This document shows positions 15,023 to 23,264 of a stretch of 64,000 bases of DNA, piece after piece. Numbering within the stretch: position 1 is the stretch's first letter; each line of letters begins with the position of its first letter. Origin of the DNA: Streptomyces antibioticus (GTDB lineage Bacteria > Actinomycetota > Actinomycetes > Streptomycetales > Streptomycetaceae); contig NZ_KQ948426.1 in assembly GCF_001514065.1 (NCBI RefSeq), positions 372,001-436,000 on the forward strand, written 5' to 3'. A model generated the notes under the pieces. That model was not told the DNA's origin. It made no database searches and was given only the letters and a program-made list of their open reading frames with translations. The translations under genes were made by a program, and so were the position numbers.

Positions 15023-16981
15023 GTGCGTATGCGCTCCCTCGCGGCCGCCACCACGCTGGCGGTCCTCTTCAGCTCGGCGGCTCTCACCGCCACTCCGGCG
15101 TTCGCCGATTCGGTCAAGCCCGTCACGGCCCTCGAGGACGCGTCCGACACGGTCGTGGACGGCGCCCATCAGCGGGTGTTCATCAGCGACCCGTCCACGA
15201 ACCAGATCGCCGTCACCGACGCCGCCGGTGCCGTCATCGGCACGCTCACCGGTCTGCCCCAGGTCCGCGACCTGACGCTGAGCCCGGACGACGGCACGCT
15301 GTACGCCGCGGTCTACGGCGCCGACAAGATCGTCGCGTTCGACACGGCGACCCTCGCGCAGACCGCCGAGTACCCGACCGGCACCGGCACCACCCCGTCC
15401 CGCCTCGCCTGGGCCGACGGCAAGCTGTGGTTCGGCTACGGCGACCAGTGGGACTCCGACCTCGGTGTGGTCGACCTGACCGCCGAGACGCCGACGGTCA
15501 CCCTCGGCCTCGCCGTGGGCCACGACTTCGCGAGCCCGCCCGCCCTCTACGCCGACCCCGACAACCCGGGCACGCTGCTCGCCCTCGACACGAACATCAG
15601 CTCCGGCCCGATGGTCGTCTACGACATCTCCTCCGGCACCCCGGTCCTCAAGGTCACCGAGGACAAGGACGGCTTCTACAAGGACGCGGCGCTCACGCCC
15701 GACGGACAGAACGTCGTCGTGGCCGGACCCGGCACCCGGGCCCTCACCGAGTACCGTCTCTCCGACCTGGCGCAGGTGCGCACCTACCCCGTGCCGTCCA
15801 ACCCGCTGACGGTCTCCGTCGCCCCGGACGGCACGGTCGCGGCCACGGTCCTCGACACCGACGACGTGGGCGACACGTACGTCTTCCCCACCGACCCGAG
15901 CAAGCCGGTCAACGTGCGCAACCTGTCGCACGACTGGATGCCGGGCGGCCACCTCACCAACTGGTCGGCGGACGGCAGCAAGCTGTTCCTCGTCACCGAC
16001 ACCTACTACACGCCCCAGTTCCGGGTCGTCGACGAGCCCCGCAAGTACGCCGCGACGCTCAAGGTCGACGCTCCCGCCTCCGCGCCCCGGGCCAAGACCC
16101 TGACGGTGACCGGCACGCTCACCGCCAACCTGGCCCTGCCCGCCGGTACGCCGATCACGGTCACCCGGACCGACCTGGAGTCGCCGAACGGCAAGTCGCT
16201 CGGCACCAAGTCCCTCGGCGCGGGCGGCAAGTTCAGCTTCACGGACGTCCCGCCGGCCGGCGGCAAGGTGAAGTACACGGTCACGTGGGCGGGCGACGGC
16301 ACGCACACCGCCGCCACCGCCTCCGACACCGTCGACGTCTCGCGCGCCACCCCGGCCCTGACGCTGAACAACAACGGCAAGGTCTACTCGTACGGCCAGG
16401 ACGTGAAGTTCACCGCGCACCTCGGTACGACCTACAAGAACCGCACGGTGGAGATCTGGGCCGACCCCTACGGCGCCGACAAGCCGAACACGCTGGTGAA
16501 GACCGGCACCGTCAACTCCGACGGCAACCTGTCCGTCGTGGTCGACCTCAAGCGCAAGACCAAGCTGACGGCGAAGTTCGCGGGCGACGCCCGCTACGCG
16601 CCGAAGTCGACGCAGAGCACGGTCGGCGCCAAGGTGTCGATCTCCACGTCGGTCACCGGCTCCTACAAGTCCAAGTACACGTGGAGCCACACGTACTTGT
16701 TCTTCCACCAGTCCACGGACCCGGTCGTCACGGCCAAGCTGCCGCCGTACGGGGGCCGTACACAGCTGTTGCAGGTGCAGTACTGGTCCGGCACCAGCTG
16801 GGTCACCACCTACCGCGAGTACTTCAAGGTCGACTCGACCGGCAGGTCCGGCGTGCAGCTCACCGGCACCCCGCCGACGGGCGTCCGCTTCCGGGTCCGC
16901 AACTCCTATGTCAGCGGCTCGGGCGACAGCGTGAACACCACGACGTACGGCTCCTGGAAGTACTTCACCTTCACGAGCTGA
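15023..16981 (+). CDS. Secreted beta-propeller protein with Ig-like domains and a recurring C-terminal module
   Basis: 652-aa exported protein: signal peptide MRMRSLAAATTLAVLFSSAA ending ATPAFA-DSV. Residues about 30-340 read as a YncE-like beta-propeller (LPQVRDLTLSPDDGTLYAAV, DAALTPDGQNVVVAGPGTRA). About 345-550 are two Ig-like/Big-type domains (LTVTGTLTANLALPAGTPIT and ALTLNNNGKVYSYGQDVKFT). The last ~70 residues end GDSVNTTTYGSWKYFTFTS, a module also found in the partial gene at 63788. Start could be GTG 15023 or ATG 15029. A wall-associated or surface-binding role is likely; no catalytic motif is seen. The stop overlaps the next convergent gene by 11 bp. Confidence 0.85.
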   Translation: MRMRSLAAATTLAVLFSSAALTATPAFADSVKPVTALEDASDTVVDGAHQRVFISDPSTNQIAVTDAAGAVIGTLTGLPQVRDLTLSPDDGTLYAAVYGADKIVAFDTATLAQTAEYPTGTGTTPSRLAWADGKLWFGYGDQWDSDLGVVDLTAETPTVTLGLAVGHDFASPPALYADPDNPGTLLALDTNISSGPMVVYDISSGTPVLKVTEDKDGFYKDAALTPDGQNVVVAGPGTRALTEYRLSDLAQVRTYPVPSNPLTVSVAPDGTVAATVLDTDDVGDTYVFPTDPSKPVNVRNLSHDWMPGGHLTNWSADGSKLFLVTDTYYTPQFRVVDEPRKYAATLKVDAPASAPRAKTLTVTGTLTANLALPAGTPITVTRTDLESPNGKSLGTKSLGAGGKFSFTDVPPAGGKVKYTVTWAGDGTHTAATASDTVDVSRATPALTLNNNGKVYSYGQDVKFTAHLGTTYKNRTVEIWADPYGADKPNTLVKTGTVNSDGNLSVVVDLKRKTKLTAKFAGDARYAPKSTQSTVGAKVSISTSVTGSYKSKYTWSHTYLFFHQSTDPVVTAKLPPYGGRTQLLQVQYWSGTSWVTTYREYFKVDSTGRSGVQLTGTPPTGVRFRVRNSYVSGSGDSVNTTTYGSWKYFTFTS

Positions 16982-18029
16982 GCGTCTGCAACTGACTGAG
17001 GTGCTTGTGCACATGGTCCAGGGCGCCCTCCCGGCGCCCTGGCACCCGGGCCCTCAACTCCGCGAGCGCGGGCCCCAGTTCGCGGGCCCGCGCCGGGTCG
17101 TCGATTCGGCCCCACTGGTGGTGGGCGCGGTCGACGGCGGCCTCCACGGCGGGCGCGTCCGGCGCCTGCCCGGCCGTCAGGCGCGTGGTCGCCACCGCCA
17201 GCCAGGCCCGGCAGCTGCGCACCGGGTCCCCGGCGAACATCGCCAGGTCCGCCCGGACTTCGGTCCAGTGCAGGGCCTCCTCGGAGGCGGGGCCGTGCGC
17301 CCGTACGGCGTTCAGCTCGTGGTGCGCGGCGAGCGCGTCCGCGTCACCGTGGCGCCGGGCGGCGACGGCGGCCGAGATCAGGGCGTGCGGATCGCCGGCC
17401 TCGGGACCCTGCGCGCTCAGCACATGGCCGACACTCTCCTGCGGGAGGCGGCTGAGCGCCTGCTGGTGCAACTGGTCGAGGGACGGGCGGTGTCCGCTGC
17501 GCAGGATCGTCGCGACCGTCTTCATGTACGCGGGCGTGCCGAGGCTGCGCCGGGACGGCGGCGCCGCGATCCGCCCGTACACCGCGTTGTTGCGGCCGGT
17601 GTCCAGGGGGTTGGCGCGCAGCCACTCCCAGGTCTCGGGGTCGGCGTGCAGGTCGAGGACGAAGGTCGTCGCGCCCGCCGGGCGCAGCCGCAGTTCGTCC
17701 TTGAACCAGTGCCAGGGGAACCCGTTGTAGCGGACCGTCGCCGGGGTGGTGCGGGCCAGCGCGAGGTGCGGCAGGCGTTGGCGGCGGTCCAGTTGGAGCT
17801 GGCCGGTGACGAAGACGGTGAGCGGTCCGGGGGCGGCCGCGGCGGCGCGCAGCCGGGTCAGCACGGCCTGCGGCTCCAACGGGTCCGCCAGCTCCACCAC
17901 GTTGGCGGTGTCCGCGCCGGACAGCACGGCGGGCGGCACGGCCGCGAGGACGGGCAGGACGGACGCGGCGTCGACCAGACACCCCTTGCCCGCCGGTGCG
18001 GCGGCCAGCAGCAGCACGGTTCCGGGCAT
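16971..18029 (-). CDS. Conserved hypothetical protein
   Basis: 352-aa protein I cannot assign. The N-terminal ~150 residues alternate hydrophobic strands and helices (TVLLLAAAPAGKGCLVDAAS, TVFVTGQLQLDRRQRLPHLA, RYNGFPWHWFKDEL), as in a Rossmann- or caspase-like fold, without a complete P-loop. About residues 170-350 are Ala-rich helices suggestive of TPR-like repeats. There is no signal peptide or membrane helix. It sits between the propeller gene, with which it overlaps by 11 bp tail to tail, and the SpoIIE-type phosphatase gene 70 bases upstream on the same strand. Confidence 0.75.
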   Translation of the reverse strand: MPGTVLLLAAAPAGKGCLVDAASVLPVLAAVPPAVLSGADTANVVELADPLEPQAVLTRLRAAAAAPGPLTVFVTGQLQLDRRQRLPHLALARTTPATVRYNGFPWHWFKDELRLRPAGATTFVLDLHADPETWEWLRANPLDTGRNNAVYGRIAAPPSRRSLGTPAYMKTVATILRSGHRPSLDQLHQQALSRLPQESVGHVLSAQGPEAGDPHALISAAVAARRHGDADALAAHHELNAVRAHGPASEEALHWTEVRADLAMFAGDPVRSCRAWLAVATTRLTAGQAPDAPAVEAAVDRAHHQWGRIDDPARARELGPALAELRARVPGRREGALDHVHKHLSQLQTLSS

Positions 18030-18098
18030 CGGTCCCTCTCCATCCCCCGTCGATCACGTACCTCAGCACCGTAACGGCTGCGGCTGCAAAGGTGGACC

Positions 18099-19316
18099 TC
18101 AGGACTGCGAACGTCCCTTTCGGCCGGTTCCGGGGAGTGACCGGCGGACCGCGAACACCGTGGTGTCGTCGGCGAGCCGGCCCCCGCAGTGCCGGAGCGT
18201 GCCGTCGCGGACGTGGGCGACCAGGCGCAGGGGTTCGGCGGTGAGCGGGTCGGCGACGACGGCGCCGGCGACCTCGGCTGCGAGCGGGTAGAACCTGCCC
18301 TCGGCGTCCCGGGCCTCGGTGACACCGTCCGTCGTGATCAGCAGGGTCTCGGTGGGGGCGAGGGGGACGCGTCGCACGGGCGGCGGTCCCTCGTCGGAGA
18401 GTTCACCGAGGCCGAGCGGGAGCCCGGTGCCGACCGGCAACTTCCGTACGCCGTCCGGGCCGACGGCCAGCGGGGGTTCATGGCCGAAGACGACGACGTC
18501 GACCACGCCGGGCTCGTCGTCCGGGAAGCCGATCAGGACGGCGGTGGCGAAGCGGTCGCCGTCGTCGCGGCCCAGCGCGGTGAGGTGCCGGCTGTGGCGC
18601 AGCATGCGCAGCTCCAGGCGCTCGGCCACGGTGCCGAGTTCCTCGTGGTATCCCGCCTCGCGGAACGTGCCCAGCAGCGCGGCGGCCGCCTCCACCGCAC
18701 CGAGCCCCTTGCCCTGCACGTCGCCGACGAGGACCCGCGTGCCGTGCAGGCCCTGCTGGACGTCGTAGAAGTCGCCGCCGACCCGGGCCTCGACGTCGGA
18801 GGCCAGATAGACGGCGGCGTGGTCGAGGCCGCCCCAGTCCGGCGGCAGCGGGCGCAGCACCGTGCGGCGGGTGGTCTCGGCGACGTCCCTCATGTGCAGC
18901 ATGTGCCGCTCGCCGCGGACCCGGACGACACAGGCGAGGACGGCGAGCGCGCCGCCGATGCCGACGAGAAGGAAGTCGGCCAGTCCGCTCCGGTACCAGT
19001 CCGGGTAGGAGGAGTCCGCGAGGACGTAGGTGAGCAGGGCGAGCACCGCGAAGCCGGCCGTGCCCCGCACACCGCAGATCGCGGCGGCGATACCGGGCAC
19101 CAGCACCACCCAGGTGATCATCCGGAACTCGCCGGCCGTGTTGAAGTCGATCAGTGCGATCCCGACGAGCATCAGCAGCGGCGGCACCCAGGCGAGGCTG
19201 CGCCCGCGGAACCGCAGCAGTTGCTGCCGGCGCAGGACGTCGCTCTCCGCGGCGGGCCGGGGCAGCCGGGCCATCGGACCGCGTCGCCCGCCGACCGGCC
19301 TCAGCCCGTGCTTCAT
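18099..19316 (-). CDS. Membrane PP2C-type (SpoIIE/RsbU) serine phosphatase
   Basis: About 405-aa integral-membrane phosphatase. Four to five transmembrane helices lie in the N-terminal third (AWVPPLLMLVGIALIDFNTA, MITWVVLVPGIAAAICGVRG, FAVLALLTYVLA, LADFLLVGIGGALAVLACVV). The C-terminal ~250 residues are a SpoIIE domain with the metal-binding acidic motifs GGDFYDV, VGDVQGKG, TDGVTEARD and LADDTTVFAV. Such proteins dephosphorylate anti-anti-sigma factors and are abundant in Streptomyces. The start is uncertain: ATG 19316 has only a weak GAAG; further upstream and downstream ATGs are no better. Membrane topology suggests it reads an envelope signal. Confidence 0.88.
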   Translation of the reverse strand: MKHGLRPVGGRRGPMARLPRPAAESDVLRRQQLLRFRGRSLAWVPPLLMLVGIALIDFNTAGEFRMITWVVLVPGIAAAICGVRGTAGFAVLALLTYVLADSSYPDWYRSGLADFLLVGIGGALAVLACVVRVRGERHMLHMRDVAETTRRTVLRPLPPDWGGLDHAAVYLASDVEARVGGDFYDVQQGLHGTRVLVGDVQGKGLGAVEAAAALLGTFREAGYHEELGTVAERLELRMLRHSRHLTALGRDDGDRFATAVLIGFPDDEPGVVDVVVFGHEPPLAVGPDGVRKLPVGTGLPLGLGELSDEGPPPVRRVPLAPTETLLITTDGVTEARDAEGRFYPLAAEVAGAVVADPLTAEPLRLVAHVRDGTLRHCGGRLADDTTVFAVRRSLPGTGRKGRSQS

Positions 19317-19422
19317 GCGCTTCAGCGAAACACGGGGAGACGGGGGCCGCACTCCGACTTGCCAGGCCCCTCTCCCAGGTGTGCTCTGGTAGGCGGGGGC
19401 GAGGAGAGAGAGGAGACCTCTC

Positions 19423-19866
19423 ATGGCTCATGCGGCACCCGCGTCCGGCGCCAGGTCCGGACTGGCCGGACGGTCGCCGGATGTCTTCAGCCCGCAGGTC
19501 CACACGGCGGCCCGGTACGGGATTCCCGTCGTCCTGGGGCTGGTCTACGGCTACTGGGCCGCCGCCAACCGGCGCGGCGGCGGCGAGATCACCGGCTGGA
19601 ACATCCTGTTCGGCTTCGTGACCGCGCTGGCGTTCATCGTGCTGTGCATCGCGGTGGCGACGTTCGCGCCGATGCTCAAGCGCGAACTGCACTCGCTGGT
19701 GAAGTCCGCGTTCGCGGGCGCGGCGGTCGGCTTCCTCTACAGCCAGACCGGCGAGAGCGTGCTCAGGTCCACGGCGCTCGGGCTGGCGGTCGCGGCGGGC
19801 ATCTTCGCCGTGTTCTTCTACCGCTACTACACGCGCGAGGACGGCGAGGGCAACCGCATCCGCTGA
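19423..19866 (+). CDS. Small integral membrane protein
   Basis: 147-aa protein with about four transmembrane segments (YGIPVVLGLVYGYWAAA, ILFGFVTALAFIVLCIAVAT, SAFAGAAVGFLYS, ALGLAVAAGIFAVFFYRYYT) and a charged cytoplasmic tail. No family with a known function is recognised. GGAGA precedes the ATG. It is divergent from the phosphatase gene and ends at a strong terminator. Confidence 0.8.
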   Translation: MAHAAPASGARSGLAGRSPDVFSPQVHTAARYGIPVVLGLVYGYWAAANRRGGGEITGWNILFGFVTALAFIVLCIAVATFAPMLKRELHSLVKSAFAGAAVGFLYSQTGESVLRSTALGLAVAAGIFAVFFYRYYTREDGEGNRIR

Positions 19867-19886
19867 CCCGTGGACATGGTCGGCAG

Positions 19887-19915
19887 AAGGGCCCGGCAGC
19901 AGCTGCCGGGCCCTT
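19887..19915. terminator. Bidirectional terminator between convergent genes
   Basis: AAGGGCCCGGCAG (19887-19899), loop CAG, CTGCCGGGCCCTT (19903-19915), followed by CTGT. The 13-bp perfect stem lies between the membrane protein and the SH3-domain gene. Confidence 0.85.
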
Positions 19916-19928
19916 CTGTCTCCCTCTC

Positions 19929-20453
19929 TCACCAGCCGGCCGAGGAACCGGTCACGCTGAAGCTCCACGAACCGGAGAAGCTCCAGGTACCGGAACTCGA
20001 CACGCTCCAGGAGTCGTTCATGTACGGGTCGTCCCAGTTGCTCCAGGAGCCGTCCTTCCACTCGGGACACGGATCGGAGCAGGTCGGCACCCCGCGCCCG
20101 CCGGTGTCGACGAACGCGGCGCTCGCCCAGCCCTGGGCGCCGACGAGCCAGTACCAGTAGGGGTTGCCGTTGACCCGCTGCCCCAGGACCTTGCAGTCCA
20201 CGCGATCCTGGCTCCACGGCGAGAGCTGGTCGACGACGGGCGAATGTGTGGTGGGCGCGGCCCTCACGTTGAGGTCGACGCCGGAGACGATGGTGCCCCA
20301 GATCGGACCGCCGGATCCGCCGCCCCCACCGTGTCCGTCGGCGTAGGTCGGCGGGGTGGCGGCTGCGGCCGTGGTGCCCGCTGCCGCGGCGACGAGGGTG
20401 CCGCCGGTGAGCAGGGCCGCGGCCAGGGTCCGCAGGGCCGGAGTGGTGCGCAT
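19929..20453 (-). CDS. Secreted SH3b-domain protein
   Basis: 174-aa exported protein. Signal peptide MRTTPALRTLAAALLTGGTL... ending near TTAAAA. A Gly-rich linker leads into a bacterial SH3 (SH3b) domain at about residues 53-115 (GVDLNVRAAPTTHSPVVDQL, WYWLVGAQGWASAAFVDTGG), a fold that binds cell-wall peptidoglycan or peptides. The tail is unusually Trp/Ser rich (WSVSSSGTWSFSGSWSFSVT), a beta-strand-like repeat of unknown role. ATG 20453 has GAAGGAGG at ideal spacing; frames extending further upstream are shadows of the opposite strand. Confidence 0.88.
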   Translation of the reverse strand: MRTTPALRTLAAALLTGGTLVAAAAGTTAAAATPPTYADGHGGGGGSGGPIWGTIVSGVDLNVRAAPTTHSPVVDQLSPWSQDRVDCKVLGQRVNGNPYWYWLVGAQGWASAAFVDTGGRGVPTCSDPCPEWKDGSWSNWDDPYMNDSWSVSSSGTWSFSGSWSFSVTGSSAGW

Positions 20454-20600
20454 GGATCGGCCTCCTTCTCCCCAGATCCAGGAAACACCCGTTCGGGTGA
20501 ACCCTCCACCGGAGAGCGAGAGGGCTTGGGGGGACTGGGGTGTGGGGCCGTGGAGCGCCGATCTCAGGGGCCGGCTCAGGGGGCCGTACACCCGAATGCA

Positions 20601-21179
20601 GTGCCCCCGCTCGCGTCCCCGCCCGCCGAGCCCTTGCCTGGAAGGGTGCGCCCACGCCTTCGCAACGCCCTCTCGGCCACGCTCATCGGCCTGGCCTGTC
20701 TGCTCGTGCCGTTCAGTGTGCTGGCGTCCTGGGCGGCGTACTGGACGACCGTCGAGCTCGCCCAGGTCAGACGCCGACTCACCGACGCCTACGTGCCGTT
20801 CGACCTCGCCGGTTTCTGGCTGCCCGTCAGCGCCCTGGTGCTGGCCGCCGCCGGGATCGCCGTCGCCGCCTGCCGCCGCCGCGCGGTGACGGCCACCTCG
20901 CTGGGCACGGCTCTCGGCGGCGGACTGCTGGGCCTCGCGGTCGCCGTCGGCCGCCGGATGACCCTCGCCGACCTGCCCGACGCCGACCACCGCAGCGCCG
21001 CAGGGGTCATCTACGACGCCCTCACCGGCACCTTGCGCACGGTGTCCTGGCTGCTGGTCGCCCTCGGCCTCACCGTGGCCTGCGCGACCTGGCTCACGGC
21101 CCGGTACGCGCAACGCCGGCAAGTGTCCGCAGTGCCCGTCGCAGATCCGGCACCGCGGCCGACGCAAGCCCGAGCCTGA
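20601..21179 (+). CDS. Membrane protein of unknown function
   Basis: About 192 residues from GTG 20601 (or 177 from GTG 20646; neither has a well-placed ribosome-binding site). Four transmembrane helices are visible: ATLIGLACLLVPFSVLASWA, FWLPVSALVLAAAGIAVAAC, TALGGGLLGLAVAVG and VSWLLVALGLTVACATWLTA. The loop TTVELAQVRRRLTDAYVPFD is probably extracellular. The end overlaps the convergent MocR-type gene by 86 bp, a long overlap that leaves some doubt about one of the two 3' ends. No family recognised. Confidence 0.65.
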   Translation: MPPLASPPAEPLPGRVRPRLRNALSATLIGLACLLVPFSVLASWAAYWTTVELAQVRRRLTDAYVPFDLAGFWLPVSALVLAAAGIAVAACRRRAVTATSLGTALGGGLLGLAVAVGRRMTLADLPDADHRSAAGVIYDALTGTLRTVSWLLVALGLTVACATWLTARYAQRRQVSAVPVADPAPRPTQARA

Positions 21180-22422
21180 CCGCGTCCGGGGTGCGGCCGG
21201 GGTCGACGGCGAAGGCGGGGCCCGGCGTCACCGCGATCCCGTGCGCCGCGGCGGCGGCCGTGAAGGTGTCGGCCCGCCACGGCGCGGGCAGCTCCCACCA
21301 GGCGTAGTACACCTGCGGATGCGCCCGTACGGCGAACCCGTCGAGCTCCTCGGCGACGAGCCGCTGCCGCAGCGCCGCGTCCGCCCGTTTGCCCTCGACG
21401 AGCCGCTCCACCACCCCGTCCCCGATGACCCGCACCGCCGCCTCCAGCGCGAACCGCCCCGCGCTCCACCCCCCGGACCGGATCGCGGCGGCGACCGCGT
21501 CCACCCGGTGCTCCGGTACGACGGCGAAACCCGCCGTCAGCCCCGGAGCGACCCGCTTGGAGAGGCTGTCGACCACATGGGTGAGGGCGGGAGCGTGGGC
21601 GGCGAAGGGGGCGGGGGCGTCGGGGTGCAGGAAGGACCAGATGCGGTCCTCCACGACGGGCAGCCCGAAGTCGCCCACCACGTGAGCGAGTTGGCGTCGC
21701 CGCTCGTCGCTCATGGTCCGGGAGGTCGGGTTGTGGAGCGTCGGCTGGAGATAGAGCGCGGACAGCGGGGCCGTGCGATGGGCGGCGAGGACCGACTCGG
21801 GCAACGGCCCGTCCTCGTCGTCGGCCAGCGGCACGAGGACGAGGCCGAGACGGGCGGCGATCTCCTTGACCAGGGGGTACGTCAGCGGCTCGACACCGAC
21901 CCGGCCGCCCGGACGCACGAGGGAGGCGAGGGTGGCGGCGATGGCCTGACGGGCGTTGCCGGCGAACAGGACCCGGCCGGGTCCGGGACGCCAGCCCGGG
22001 GTCGCGAGCAGGGTCGCCGCGGCCTGACGCGCGGGCGCCGTGCCGGTGGCGGCGGCCGGGAGGAGTGCCTCGGTGAGGACGTCGGGGCGCAGCAGGGGTG
22101 CGAGCAGCGGGGCGAGGAGCTCGGACTGGCCCGCCACGGCAGGGTAGTTGAGCTCCATGTTCACCGGCGCCGCACCCGCCTGCTCGACGAGGGCCCGGCC
22201 GGCGGGGTCGTGCGCGGCGGCCCGTACGAAGGTGCCGCGGCCGACCTCGCCCACGACCAGCCCCCGCCGTACGAGTTCGGCGTACACCCGCCCCGCCGTC
22301 GACCCGGCGATCCCCCGCCGCCGCGCGAACTGGCGTTGCGGCATGAGCCGTTGGCCGGGTTTGAGGCGCCCGGCCGTGATCTCGTCGGCCAGCCGGTCGG
22401 CGATGGCCCGATAGTCGTCCAC
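21094..22422 (-). CDS. MocR/PdxR-type GntR-aminotransferase transcriptional regulator
   Basis: 442-aa fusion regulator. A winged-helix GntR domain spans about residues 1-70 (ADRLADEITAGRLKPGQRLM, STAGRVYAELVRRGLVVGEV). A class-I aminotransferase-like domain spans about 100-440 with LQPTLHNPTSRTMS, VVEDRIWSFL and the PLP-lysine motif VDSLSKRVAPGLTAGF. MocR proteins use bound PLP or amino-acid adducts to sense vitamin B6, GABA or related amines. GTG 22422 is preceded by AGGTGGGGA. The intergenic space to the divergent hydrolase contains a 13-bp direct repeat typical of MocR operators, so it probably controls that neighbour and itself. Confidence 0.92.
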   Translation of the reverse strand: MDDYRAIADRLADEITAGRLKPGQRLMPQRQFARRRGIAGSTAGRVYAELVRRGLVVGEVGRGTFVRAAAHDPAGRALVEQAGAAPVNMELNYPAVAGQSELLAPLLAPLLRPDVLTEALLPAAATGTAPARQAAATLLATPGWRPGPGRVLFAGNARQAIAATLASLVRPGGRVGVEPLTYPLVKEIAARLGLVLVPLADDEDGPLPESVLAAHRTAPLSALYLQPTLHNPTSRTMSDERRRQLAHVVGDFGLPVVEDRIWSFLHPDAPAPFAAHAPALTHVVDSLSKRVAPGLTAGFAVVPEHRVDAVAAAIRSGGWSAGRFALEAAVRVIGDGVVERLVEGKRADAALRQRLVAEELDGFAVRAHPQVYYAWWELPAPWRADTFTAAAAAHGIAVTPGPAFAVDPGRTPDAVRLGLASAAVPDLRRALRTLAGVARTGP

Positions 22423-22444
22423 GGTTCCCCACCTGCCCCTTTCG

Positions 22445-22480
22445 ATTGCACCGAGGGCAAAGATCTTATTGCACCGAGGG
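22445..22480. promoter_or_regulatory. Direct-repeat operator (ATTGCACCGAGGG twice) for the MocR regulator
   Basis: ATTGCACCGAGGG occurs identically at 22445-22457 and 22468-22480, a 23-bp period (about two helical turns), in the 82-bp divergent region. MocR/PdxR/GabR proteins characteristically bind head-to-tail repeats, and the spacer contains an AT-rich AAGATCTTA that may include a -10 region. Confidence 0.75.
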
Positions 22481-22504
22481 AGGGGGCGTCCTAGGGTCGT
22501 GATC

Positions 22505-23254
22505 ATGACCGATCCCGCACCCCTGGTGCTGATCCACGGCCACCCCTTCGACCACACGATGTGGACCCCGCAGATCGAGGCGTTCTCCGGCGAACGCCGG
22601 GTCATCGCCCCCGACCTGCGCGGCTACGGCACCTCCCCGGTGCTCCCCGGCGTCACCGGGTTCCCCGACTTCGCCCGGGACATCGCGGCGCTGCTGGACG
22701 AACTGCGGGTCGACGCCGCCGTGCTGGCGGGCCTGTCGATGGGCGGGCAGATCGTCATGGACTTCCGGCGCCAGTACCCCGACCGGGTCCGCGGCCTGGT
22801 CCTCGCCGACACGTTCCCCGCCCCGGAGCCCCCCGAGGGCGCCCGGGCCCGCAACGCCACGGCGGACCGGCTGCTGCGCGAGGGCATGCGCGGGTACGCC
22901 GACGAGGTGCTGGAGAAGATGGTCGCCCCGTACGCCGACGCGCGGGTCAAGGCGCATGTGCACGGCATGATGACGGCGACCTCCCCCGAGGGCGCCGCTG
23001 CCGCCCTGCGCGCCCGCGCGCTGCGGCCCGACTACCGCGACCTGCTGACCCGGGTGACGGTCCCCGCGCTGGTGGTGGTCGGCGCGGACGACGAGTACAC
23101 CCCGGTCTCCGACGCGGAGGCGATGCACGCGGCGCTCCCCGACGCGGAGCTGCTGGTGGTCCCCGGTGCCGCCCACATGCCGAACCTGGAGCGGCCCGAG
23201 GAGTTCAACGCGGCGCTGGGGGCGTTCCTGGCACGGGTCGACGGCCACTCGTAG
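22505..23254 (+). CDS. Alpha/beta hydrolase
   Basis: 249-aa alpha/beta-hydrolase-fold enzyme, cytoplasmic. The oxyanion region is LVLIHGHPFDHTMW, the nucleophile elbow GLSMGGQIV (Ser), and the acid and His are in VVGADDEYTPVSDAEAMH and PGAAHMPNLERPEEF. Substrate unknown; esters, lactones and epoxides are all possible. It is divergent from the MocR regulator across the direct-repeat operator, which suggests induction by an amine or PLP-related signal. ATG 22505 is preceded by a weak AGGG. Confidence 0.88.
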   Translation: MTDPAPLVLIHGHPFDHTMWTPQIEAFSGERRVIAPDLRGYGTSPVLPGVTGFPDFARDIAALLDELRVDAAVLAGLSMGGQIVMDFRRQYPDRVRGLVLADTFPAPEPPEGARARNATADRLLREGMRGYADEVLEKMVAPYADARVKAHVHGMMTATSPEGAAAALRARALRPDYRDLLTRVTVPALVVVGADDEYTPVSDAEAMHAALPDAELLVVPGAAHMPNLERPEEFNAALGAFLARVDGHS

Positions 23255-23264
23255 TCTCGGGTCC

